Assembly (NCBI GenBank): GCA_011049175.1
Contig: DSCJ01000026.1
Coordinates: 1 to 46,066 of the forward strand
Reading direction: 5' to 3'
DNA: 46,066 nucleotides
From: Bacteroidota bacterium
GTDB lineage: Bacteria > Bacteroidota > Bacteroidia > Bacteroidales > VadinHA17
In this document: one piece after another, positions 1 through 7,482 of the stretch
How positions within the stretch are numbered: position 1 is the stretch's first letter
Layout of the letters: each line of letters starts with the position of its first letter
Program-made: the position numbers and the translations under genes
Notes under the pieces: model-generated
What the model was told of the DNA's origin: nothing
The model's input: only the letters and a program-made list of their open reading frames with translations
Databases searched by the model: none

Positions 1-515
1 AAAAAACCCTTTGGCTGCTGATGCTTTTATGGAAAAACTACGGCGGGGGAAAGCCTGCCGCGATCCAAACCCGTCCCTGACGGCGCTGTGCCTGTCAGGG
101 ACTCAGACAGGATCGCTGCACAGACCATTGCGCAATTTCCCCCGCCTTGTTTTTCACATAAAACCCTCAGAGGCCGGGCCATTTCTGGTAATACGGGGAA
201 AAGGTATGTTTCAATAAAACATCTCTGTTATATTATATTTATTGATGATATTCGATAGACTTGCGAATTTAAGGATGTAGATTGCAGATACTAACCATCA
301 TAACAGCTATTACCTGGATAATAAAAGGAAATGTTTTGTTCCACCGCACCTGTGGAATTCATAAAACGGTTTTTACCGGGAATGGTATTTTTTTATTTTA
401 GCTGGTTGAATATTGAAAGTATAACTCAACAGGAGATGCCTGTAAAAAAAGTCAGGCAGGCAGGCTCCTCTTGGTTCGATGGTGGGAAAATGATTTTTGA
501 AATGATTTCTAAAAA
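1..515. other. Intergenic region with one hairpin, no convincing gene
   Basis: I see no recognisable gene here. The first 230 bases are GC-rich and the rest is AT-rich. Positions 73-81 (GTCCCTGAC) and 94-102 (GTCAGGGAC) form a perfect 9-bp inverted repeat with a 12-base loop, which may be a terminator-like or REP-like hairpin but has no T-run. Short open frames at 11-217 and 331-519 resemble no family I know and have no clear start signals. The left part may belong to a gene or element lying outside the window. Confidence 0.5.
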
Positions 516-884
516 ATGAAAGCAATGCAAAAAATCCTGATCATTATCAACGACGCCCCGTATGGTACGGAAAAAGCCTTCAATGCCCTGAGAATGGCTA
601 TGACCCTGCAGAAAGAGCACAGCGAAGAGGTGGAGGTGAAAATATTCCTCCTGGCTGATGCCGTTTTCTGCGGTATTCCAGGCCAGAAAACACCGACGGG
701 CTATTACAACCTTGAAAGGATGCTGAAATTGGTGATCCGCAGCGGCGGGGAGGTGAAAAGCTGCGGGGGGTGCTGCGAGGCACGTGGCATAACCGGAATG
801 GAATTTATTGAAGGAGTGAAGCTCAGCAACATGAAAGAGTTTGCCCGTTGGATGGTGGAATGCGACAAAGTGCTGACATTCTGA
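516..884 (+). CDS. DsrE/DsrF-like (YchN-type) small sulfur-relay family protein
   Basis: The product is a 122-residue cytoplasmic protein. Its N-terminus (KILIIINDAPYGTEKAFNAL) is a typical first beta strand and helix of the DsrE/DsrF/YchN fold, followed by a VFLLADAV-like second strand. A cysteine cluster CGGCC followed by ARG at about residues 87-94 matches the CxxC-x-ARG region seen in this family. DsrE-like proteins carry or relay sulfur through cysteines, usually as oligomers; the partner here is unknown. The start could be 516 or the Met at 525. It stands alone, with no sulfur-oxidation genes nearby, so its exact role is open. Family assignment is fairly safe; function is inferred only from the fold. 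Confidence 0.75.
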   Translation: MKAMQKILIIINDAPYGTEKAFNALRMAMTLQKEHSEEVEVKIFLLADAVFCGIPGQKTPTGYYNLERMLKLVIRSGGEVKSCGGCCEARGITGMEFIEGVKLSNMKEFARWMVECDKVLTF

Positions 885-1002
885 AAAAGCTGGAAAATTC
901 ATTAACTTGACCCTCTGAATACACGGAGTCAGACCTCATACGAGGCTCCGACGCTGCATGAATTTCATGCTGAATGTTAACCTGAACATAAACCAGAGAA
1001 CC

Positions 1003-2943
1003 ATGAAAAAAATTTTAACCGGTTTGTTTTTACTCCTCCTCACTCAGGCGGCAATGTTTCCTTCAGAGGTTCTCAAATCGCCTGATAGTAATACCGTTGT
1101 AACAGTCAGCCCGGAAGACCGTTTGAGCTTTTCCGTGACATTCCATGGTGAGGTGGTAATGAAAAATATCGATATCGACCTGCTGTTCAACGGTCAGTCA
1201 TTATATACACCGGGAAGATACTGGGTTGTCCGCAATACCGTTGCTTATTCTGTCATTCCGCAGATTCCTTACAAGAACAGCCGTATTCCCGTTGAATACC
1301 ATTCCCTGCTGATCCGGCTGAACCGGAAATTCAGCGTGGAATTCAGGGCTTTCAACCACGGGGTGGCTTACCGGTTTGTTACGGATATCCCTGAACAGGT
1401 GGAAGTGAATGAAACCATGGAATGTGAATTCGGGGATGATTACAAACTATGGACCTCACTCATTGAGGGATTTCAGTCGTCCTATGAATCCACTTTTGAA
1501 CCGCTTACGGTTTCCGAATTCCCCGAAGAGAAAAACTCTTACCTTCCTTTGCTGGCCGAAACAAACCGCCGGTACAAGATCCTGATCACGGAAGCCGACC
1601 TGTACGATTACCCGAATATGTTCCTGCAGAAAGGGGCAAAAAAAAATGTGCTTCAGGCCGTTATGCCTCCTTATCCTCTGGAAACGGAAGGGGTGGGCGA
1701 CAGGGGCAGCCGCATAACGAAAGCGGCAGAATATATTGCCCTGACCGATGGCCAAAGAAATTTTCCCTGGCGCCTGTTTATCCTGGCGGAGAAAGATGCC
1801 CGGCTGGTCGAAACGGAACTGGTGTATGTCCTTTCGCGGGAAGCGGAAAAGGCAGATTATTCCTGGATACAGCCCGGAAGGGTGGCATGGGACTGGTGGA
1901 ATGCTTCTAATCTGTACGGAGTGGATTTCAAAGCGGGACTGAATACCGATACCTGGAAATACTATGTGGATTTTGCCTCGGCATACGGACTGGAATACAT
2001 TATTCTGGATGAGGGCTGGTCTTTCTCCACCACCGATATCAGCCGCCCCAATCCGGATCTGGATCTCGATCACCTGATCGGGTATGCAAAATCGAAAAAT
2101 GTCGGGATAATCCTGTGGACTACCTGGCGGGCATTGAACGAACAGATGGATGTGCTGGACCTCTACAGGGAATGGGGCATAGCGGGGATTAAGGTGGATT
2201 TCATGAACCGTTCCGACCAGTGGATGGTGAATTTTTACGAAAAAGTAGCTGAGGAGGCCTTCCGGCGTGAACTCCTGGTCGATTTCCACGGAGCTTACAA
2301 ACCTGTGGGGCTGCGCCGGATATATCCCAATGTGCTGACATACGAAGGGGTTTATGGCCTGGAGAACTCCAAGTGGTCGGAACAGGTTACGCCGGAACAC
2401 AATTTGACCATCCCCTTTATCCGGATGGCCTGTGGCCCCATGGATTATACCCCCGGCGCCATGCGGAATTACCATTCCGGCAAGTTCACCCCCGTTTTTG
2501 ACCGGCCGGCCAGCATGGGAACCCGTTGCCATCAACTGGCCCTGTTCATCCTGTATGAATCCGGACTCCAGATGTTTGCCGACAGCCCCTCTAATTACCT
2601 GAGAGAAGAAGAAACCACCGGCTTTCTGGCAAAGATTCCGGTGGTGTGGCACGAGACCCGGGTGCTGGAAGCCCGGCTGGGTGAGTACCTGGTTATTGCC
2701 CGACGGAACGGGGATGCCTGGTATATCGGTGGGATCACAAACGGCGAAAGTCGTGCTTTTGATATAAACCTGTCTTTTCTCGGTTCAGAAAACTACCGGG
2801 CCACTCTGATGACCGATGGGATCAATGCCGGCCGGTTTGCGGAAGATTACAGAAAAACTACCCGGACCGTAACGAACCGTTCCACCCTGAAAATACAGAT
2901 GGCTGCTGAAGGGGGATTTGTTGTGATGATCGAACCCCAGTAG
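1003..2943 (+). CDS. Glycoside hydrolase family 97 (alpha-galactosidase/alpha-glucosidase-like), secreted
   Basis: This is a 646-residue secreted enzyme. The Met at 1003 is chosen because it opens a clear signal peptide (MKKILTGLFLLLLTQAAM); an in-frame Met at 958 would put 15 extra residues in front of it. An N-terminal beta-sandwich (about 25-280) precedes a (beta/alpha)8 barrel with the GH97 landmarks WDWWNASN, LDEGWSF and GIKVDFM. In GH97 the inverting members use a Glu base, while retaining members (BtGal97-type) use an Asp nucleophile. Here Asp399 lies in GIKVDFM, and Glu448 in TYEGVYG is a candidate acid/base, so a retaining alpha-galactosidase-like activity is the better guess. The C-terminal part is a small beta domain. 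It is not in a visible SusC/SusD locus. The family call is strong, the substrate uncertain. Confidence 0.9.
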   Translation: MKKILTGLFLLLLTQAAMFPSEVLKSPDSNTVVTVSPEDRLSFSVTFHGEVVMKNIDIDLLFNGQSLYTPGRYWVVRNTVAYSVIPQIPYKNSRIPVEYHSLLIRLNRKFSVEFRAFNHGVAYRFVTDIPEQVEVNETMECEFGDDYKLWTSLIEGFQSSYESTFEPLTVSEFPEEKNSYLPLLAETNRRYKILITEADLYDYPNMFLQKGAKKNVLQAVMPPYPLETEGVGDRGSRITKAAEYIALTDGQRNFPWRLFILAEKDARLVETELVYVLSREAEKADYSWIQPGRVAWDWWNASNLYGVDFKAGLNTDTWKYYVDFASAYGLEYIILDEGWSFSTTDISRPNPDLDLDHLIGYAKSKNVGIILWTTWRALNEQMDVLDLYREWGIAGIKVDFMNRSDQWMVNFYEKVAEEAFRRELLVDFHGAYKPVGLRRIYPNVLTYEGVYGLENSKWSEQVTPEHNLTIPFIRMACGPMDYTPGAMRNYHSGKFTPVFDRPASMGTRCHQLALFILYESGLQMFADSPSNYLREEETTGFLAKIPVVWHETRVLEARLGEYLVIARRNGDAWYIGGITNGESRAFDINLSFLGSENYRATLMTDGINAGRFAEDYRKTTRTVTNRSTLKIQMAAEGGFVVMIEPQ

Positions 2944-3178
2944 AGAAACAGCTGCACCGGTTACCAGCTGGGATGTTTCCTTTCCTGAGGGGCAGCGGGA
3001 CAGTTCCGGCCATCCCTCTTAATTGGAGCATTATTTTTTAACCCGGTTTTTTTTACCTTTAAACTCCTGTTGGAACTTATGTAACCTATGTTTTCTTTCA
3101 GACTGCTTCTGCTGCTTATTGTATATCAGTTTATTAAATATCCATTATCGCATTAATTCATTAATTCCCTGTTTAATC

Positions 3179-4423
3179 ATGCAATATGTAACATCTCGTT
3201 TTTCGCTGCTTTTTATTTTTACTCTGAGTTTTTTCCCCGGGCACCTTTTTGCCCAGTCGCCTGATAAAATGAGTTATCAGGCTGTGATCCGCGATGGGAG
3301 CAACGATCTGCTCACCGAACAAACACTGGGTATGCGGATAAGCATCCTGCAGGGTGCGGCCGACGGAACGGCCGTGTATACCGAAACCCATACTCCGGTT
3401 ACCAATGCCTCGGGTGTGGTGACCGTAGAGATCGGAACCGGTACCACCACGGATGATTTTTCCTCTATTGACTGGTCGAATGGCCCGTATTTCCTGAAAA
3501 CCGAAACCGACCCGGCCGGCGGAACCGACTACACAGTTACCGGAACCACCCAGTTGCTGAGTGTCCCTTATGCCCTGTATGCCGATACGGTTGGCAGCTA
3601 TAATGAAAGTGATCCCGTGTTTGAGGCCTGGGATAAGAATTACAACGACCTGACCCAGGCCCCTGCCGCCATCAGCGACCTGAATATGGACGGGAACGGC
3701 GCCCCGGTTGAAAATGTGGCGGACCCTGCCAATCCTCAGGATGTGGCTACTAAACATTATGTGGACAGTATTGTCGTTCTGTTAATGAATGAATCGGCCG
3801 GGAGTAATGAAACCTTTCTTTCTCCGGACACAGGCATACTAACCGATGTAGAAAACAACAGCTACGGTATTATAAAAATTGGTACGCAGTGGTGGATGAC
3901 TGAAAACCTCAAAGCAACAAAATACAACGATGGCGATGACATCCCTCTGGTAGAAGACTATACATGGAGCGATCTGGATACGCCCGGGTATTGCTATTAT
4001 CAGAATGACCAAGCCACCTACGGAGAGCTTTACGGGGCCTTGTATAACTGGCATGCTGTGAATACCGGCAAACTATGTCCTGATGGCTGGCATGTCCCAT
4101 CCGATGAGGAATGGAAAGTACTGACCGACTTTTTGGGGGGTATCGATGTAGCCGGAGGAAAAATGAAAGAAACCGGTACGGAACACTGGCTTGATCCCAA
4201 TACGGGAGCAACCAATGAAAGTGGTTTTACCGGCCTTCCGGGAGGCGATCGCAGTTCCAGCGGGGCGTTCGGAACGGATGAAACCACAGGGCACTGGTGG
4301 AGCTCCACCGAACTCACCACCCTGAACAGTTGGTGCCGTGGCTTGCACTACGACAACGACGATGTAAACGAGCGGTATTATTATAAGCGCGGCGGCTTTT
4401 CCGTACGCTGTGTCAGAGATTAA
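3179..4423 (+). CDS. Secreted FISUMP-domain protein (Fibrobacter major paralogous domain)
   Basis: The product is a 414-residue secreted or surface protein of unknown function. The start at 3179 is preferred because it gives a good signal peptide ending near FAQSPDKMSYQAVIRD; the frame is open further upstream but that part looks non-coding. Residues about 25-140 match the Bacteroidota 'SYQAVIRD...' N-terminal module found before tail-fibre-like or FISUMP regions. The C-terminal ~190 residues carry the FISUMP signature: TQWWMTENLKATKYNDG, YGALYNWHAV, CPDGWHVPSDEEW, WWSSTE and the end FSVRCVRD. Such domains occur on many secreted Bacteroidota proteins and may bind surface ligands. No T9SS tail is present. 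Intergenic 2944-3178 shows nothing else. Confidence 0.85.
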   Translation: MQYVTSRFSLLFIFTLSFFPGHLFAQSPDKMSYQAVIRDGSNDLLTEQTLGMRISILQGAADGTAVYTETHTPVTNASGVVTVEIGTGTTTDDFSSIDWSNGPYFLKTETDPAGGTDYTVTGTTQLLSVPYALYADTVGSYNESDPVFEAWDKNYNDLTQAPAAISDLNMDGNGAPVENVADPANPQDVATKHYVDSIVVLLMNESAGSNETFLSPDTGILTDVENNSYGIIKIGTQWWMTENLKATKYNDGDDIPLVEDYTWSDLDTPGYCYYQNDQATYGELYGALYNWHAVNTGKLCPDGWHVPSDEEWKVLTDFLGGIDVAGGKMKETGTEHWLDPNTGATNESGFTGLPGGDRSSSGAFGTDETTGHWWSSTELTTLNSWCRGLHYDNDDVNERYYYKRGGFSVRCVRD

Positions 4424-4501
4424 ATGGTTCCGCCGGAAGAAATGCTCTAGCACGGCTGTTTGGCCTGGTTTTCAGGCACTGACCTGCCTGAACGGATTCT
4501 A

Positions 4502-5335
4502 TTAAAGAAAAATATCAATAAATCCGGCACCGGCTACCAGGTTTTTGTTTTTGATGGTGCGTTTCCCGTTTGACAGGCTGGTTACGACGCATTCCCTGAA
4601 TATTGTGCAGTTCCCATCCGGATCGGGTTTGTAGCCCCTGCAAACTCTCAGTACATCCGGAGAAATTTCATCAATAAGCACAATTTTCCCGTCTCCGTAT
4701 TTCAGCCGGCCCAGTTCGAATTTTCCGTCAATCACATGCAGGTTTTTCGAAGCAAATTCCGCAGAAACGATCTCAGCAATGTTCTTCACCAGTTCCACGC
4801 TCTGCTCAATCTCTTCCCGGTTCATGGCCCCTGTTTCTTCCAGTGCTTCCAGGGTGATCAGAATGTCGCTGTCGCCTTTTGTCCATGCCTCCACCACCTG
4901 GTGAAGATTTTTGCAGGGCGTGACAAAAGGATACCTTCTCCAGAAGCTTCCCGTGGCCTGGTTTCTCCAGGTGAACTCGAGATTCTGCAGGGGGGCGGAA
5001 CCGGATATTTCAGGGTGTTCCACCGGCATACCCAGGGGGGTGGCAGGTTCCACGATCATTTCGTTCTCGCTGATCGTGTCGATGTAATGCGAGGGAACGC
5101 CCTTTTCTTTCAGCAGCCTGAAGAAATAGGTGGCAAACCGGCAGGCAATGGCTCCTTTGCCGGGTATTTCCCCTACCACCGTATCGTACCCGGGATCAAA
5201 AACCGGTTTCCCGTTTTCCATATAGCCGGTGGCCCTGTCGGTGAAAACGAAAAGGTATTTACCGGTATGCGGCCCATCGGTAACTTTATATACATCTTTT
5301 GATTTTCCGCGGTATACCAGGTTTTGTTCTTCCAT
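4502..5335 (-). CDS. purC: Phosphoribosylaminoimidazole-succinocarboxamide (SAICAR) synthetase
   Basis: PurC joins aspartate to CAIR using ATP in purine biosynthesis in the cytoplasm. This 277-residue protein starts with the family glycine loop (VYRGKSKDVYKV, about residues 6-17), contains VPSHYID and the conserved substrate region, and has the late signature DEISPDVLRVC near residues 225-235, followed by the FRECVVTSL-type tail. The length is near the short bacterial PurC form (about 240-290 residues) and it looks divergent from the longer Bacteroidota PurC, so it may be a second isoform. No other pur genes adjoin it, and it is transcribed opposite to its neighbours. The product call is solid; whether it is the only copy is unknown. 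Confidence 0.88.
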   Translation of the reverse strand: MEEQNLVYRGKSKDVYKVTDGPHTGKYLFVFTDRATGYMENGKPVFDPGYDTVVGEIPGKGAIACRFATYFFRLLKEKGVPSHYIDTISENEMIVEPATPLGMPVEHPEISGSAPLQNLEFTWRNQATGSFWRRYPFVTPCKNLHQVVEAWTKGDSDILITLEALEETGAMNREEIEQSVELVKNIAEIVSAEFASKNLHVIDGKFELGRLKYGDGKIVLIDEISPDVLRVCRGYKPDPDGNCTIFRECVVTSLSNGKRTIKNKNLVAGAGFIDIFL

Positions 5336-5357
5336 GTTCGGTTGTTTTTTGTTCAGG

Positions 5358-5388
5358 TAAAAATAGGGTTCCCTGGGGATTATGCAAA
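5358..5388 (-). promoter_or_regulatory. Candidate Bacteroidota-type promoter for purC
   Basis: On the minus strand TTTG (5388-5385) and TATTTTTA (5365-5358) are separated by 19 bases and lie about 25 bases before the purC start. This resembles the TTTG/TAnnTTTG promoter of Bacteroidota, with one mismatch in the second box. Confidence 0.35.
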
Positions 5389-5407
5389 TCCTTTATAACT
5401 TTAATTC

Positions 5408-7273
5408 ATGAATAATTTATACACAGAAAAAATGAAAAACACCCTGGTTCTTGTTCTTGTTTATGTGCTGTTCCAGCCTGTAATACTCGCACAGGAGGAA
5501 CGAATGATGAATATTTTTGCCCGAAGGTGCACCGATTTTTCGGGGTTCTGGAAGTATATTGTCGATCCCTATGAAAACGGGTATTACAATTACCGGTGGG
5601 AACCCTTCGACCGGATGGAAAGGCCCGGCAAAGGAGCCTTTTTTCTGAATGCAAAACCTGATGCCCCTTCCGATCTGGTGGAATATGATTTCGACCGGTC
5701 GGATTCCATACAGGTGCCGGGCGACTGGAATACACAGAAGGAAAAGTTGTTCTATTACGAAGGAACCGTTTGGTACAAAAAATCCTTTGATTATCAAAAA
5801 GAAAGAGCTTCCAACCGGGTGTTTGTGTATTTCGGGGCGGCCAATTACCGGGCTGAAGTATACCTGAACGGAAAGAAGCTGGGAACGCATACGGGAGGAT
5901 TCACCCCGTTCCATTTCGAGATAACCGACCATGTCAGGGAAAGGGATAATTTTCTGATCGTGAAAGTGGACAACCGGAGGGAAAGGGAAGGAGTGCCTAC
6001 GCTCAATACCGACTGGTGGAATTATGGCGGACTGACCCGTGAGGTGATGCTGGTGGAAACCCCCGGGAATTTCATTCAGGATTATTTCATCCGCCTCCGC
6101 CCAGGCGATCCGACATGTATCGAAGCAACAATCCGGATGAACGGCCCGGAAGCGGCAGGTAAGTTTGTCCGGGTAAACATTCCGGAACTGGGCATCCGCA
6201 GTGAAGGGGTAACGGATGAGAATGGCTGGGCTGATTTAACAGTCCATTCGAAGGAAATCAGAACCTGGTCGCCGGAAGATCCTTATCTGTATGAGGTGAT
6301 TCTGGAAACCACAGAAGAAAGGCTGGCCGACCGGATCGGGTTCCGTACCATTCAAACCCGGGGCAGGTCGCTGCTGTTGAATGGCAGGCCGGTTTTTCTC
6401 AGAGGGATATCCATTCATGAGGAAAGCCCTTTCAGGAAGGGCAGGGCCTGGTCGGAGGAGGATGCCCGGCAGCTACTGTTATGGGCAAAAGAGCTGGGAT
6501 GCAATTTTGTACGCCTGGCACATTATCCCCATAACGAGCACATGGTGCGAATGGCCGATAAGATGGGCCTGATGGTATGGGCCGAGATACCGGTATACTG
6601 GACCATCCTGTGGGATCATGAGGAAACATACCGGAATGCCGAAAACCAGCTTTCAGAAATGATCCTTCGCGACAGGAACCGGGCTTCGGTTGTTATCTGG
6701 TCCGTGGCCAATGAAACGCCGGTAAGCGAAGCACGGAACCGGTTTCTTACCTCTCTGGCCGCAAAAGCCAGGGAACTGGACCCCACCCGGCTTATCAGTG
6801 CCGCCCTGGAGCAGACTGCCTACCGCGGGCAACCGGATGTTCGTACCATTCATGATCCTTTCGCTGAAGTGGTGGATGTGCTGAGCTTCAACCAGTATAT
6901 CGGCTGGTACGATGGACTGCCCGATAAATGCGGCAGAATCAGCTGGAAAATAGAACAGAACAAGCCGGTACTGATCACCGAGTTCGGGGCGGGGGCGAAG
7001 CAGGGCCTGCACGGGGAAAGAACCGCCCGGTGGACGGAAGAGTATCAGGAGTACCTCTACGAGGAAACGCTGAAAATGATCGGCCGGATCGACGGGTTGC
7101 AGGGATGCTCTCCCTGGATCCTGAAGGATTTCCGCTCACCCCGCAGGGTGCTGCCGGGCATACAGGACGGCTGGAACCGGAAAGGCCTGATATCGGAGGA
7201 TGGGAAGAAGAAGAAGGCGTTTACCGTGTTGCAGAGGTTTTACCTGGAAAAAGCCGGAGACGGCCGGGAATAA
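5408..7273 (+). CDS. Glycoside hydrolase family 2 beta-glycosidase (beta-glucuronidase/beta-galactosidase-like), secreted
   Basis: This 621-residue enzyme has a signal peptide at residues 9-29 (KNTLVLVLVYVLFQPVILAQ); the Met at 5432 is an equally good start. It has the GH2 order: jelly-roll sugar-binding domain (about 60-215, with YYEGTVWYKKSF and VYLNGKKLG), Ig-like sandwich (215-325), and TIM barrel (325-610). The barrel shows LLLNGRPVFLRGISIHEE, the acid/base Glu436 in WSVANETP and the nucleophile Glu525 in VLITEFGAGA. The length is close to bacterial beta-glucuronidases rather than long LacZ enzymes. It is expected to act in the periplasm or outside, releasing beta-linked sugars. The exact substrate cannot be read. 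It lies alone between purC and a terminator. Confidence 0.9.
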   Translation: MNNLYTEKMKNTLVLVLVYVLFQPVILAQEERMMNIFARRCTDFSGFWKYIVDPYENGYYNYRWEPFDRMERPGKGAFFLNAKPDAPSDLVEYDFDRSDSIQVPGDWNTQKEKLFYYEGTVWYKKSFDYQKERASNRVFVYFGAANYRAEVYLNGKKLGTHTGGFTPFHFEITDHVRERDNFLIVKVDNRREREGVPTLNTDWWNYGGLTREVMLVETPGNFIQDYFIRLRPGDPTCIEATIRMNGPEAAGKFVRVNIPELGIRSEGVTDENGWADLTVHSKEIRTWSPEDPYLYEVILETTEERLADRIGFRTIQTRGRSLLLNGRPVFLRGISIHEESPFRKGRAWSEEDARQLLLWAKELGCNFVRLAHYPHNEHMVRMADKMGLMVWAEIPVYWTILWDHEETYRNAENQLSEMILRDRNRASVVIWSVANETPVSEARNRFLTSLAAKARELDPTRLISAALEQTAYRGQPDVRTIHDPFAEVVDVLSFNQYIGWYDGLPDKCGRISWKIEQNKPVLITEFGAGAKQGLHGERTARWTEEYQEYLYEETLKMIGRIDGLQGCSPWILKDFRSPRRVLPGIQDGWNRKGLISEDGKKKKAFTVLQRFYLEKAGDGRE

Positions 7274-7355
7274 TCATGCCGCGATTCCTCCGGAAAGCCA
7301 TTTGGCTTTAGTGGAGGGGACGAATGTTTCGACTCCGTTTTTCTTCAGAAGGAAT

Positions 7356-7376
7356 AAAAACCTCCCGGGGGTTTTT
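7356..7376 (+). terminator. Rho-independent terminator after the GH2 gene
   Basis: AAAAACC (7356-7362) pairs with GGTTTTT (7370-7376) around a 7-base GC-rich loop, giving a stem ending in a T-run. It lies about 80 bases after the GH2 stop and could work in both directions. The rest of 7274-7482 holds nothing recognisable. Confidence 0.7.
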
Positions 7377-7482
7377 GCAGAACATTTGGTGTCTTGTTAT
7401 TTCTTTTGGATATTTGGTATGGAAGTAAGAAAATGAAATCAACTTTCCTGCACAAATCTAACAAACAGTATATCATATTGTT

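Noticed and set aside
11-217. Short plus-strand frame at the window start
   Set aside because: No recognisable domain, no start signal, and it spans a strong hairpin; more likely non-coding.
1456-2652. A 398-codon minus-strand frame
   Set aside because: It lies opposite the GH97 gene and has composition typical of antisense frames; no domain is visible.
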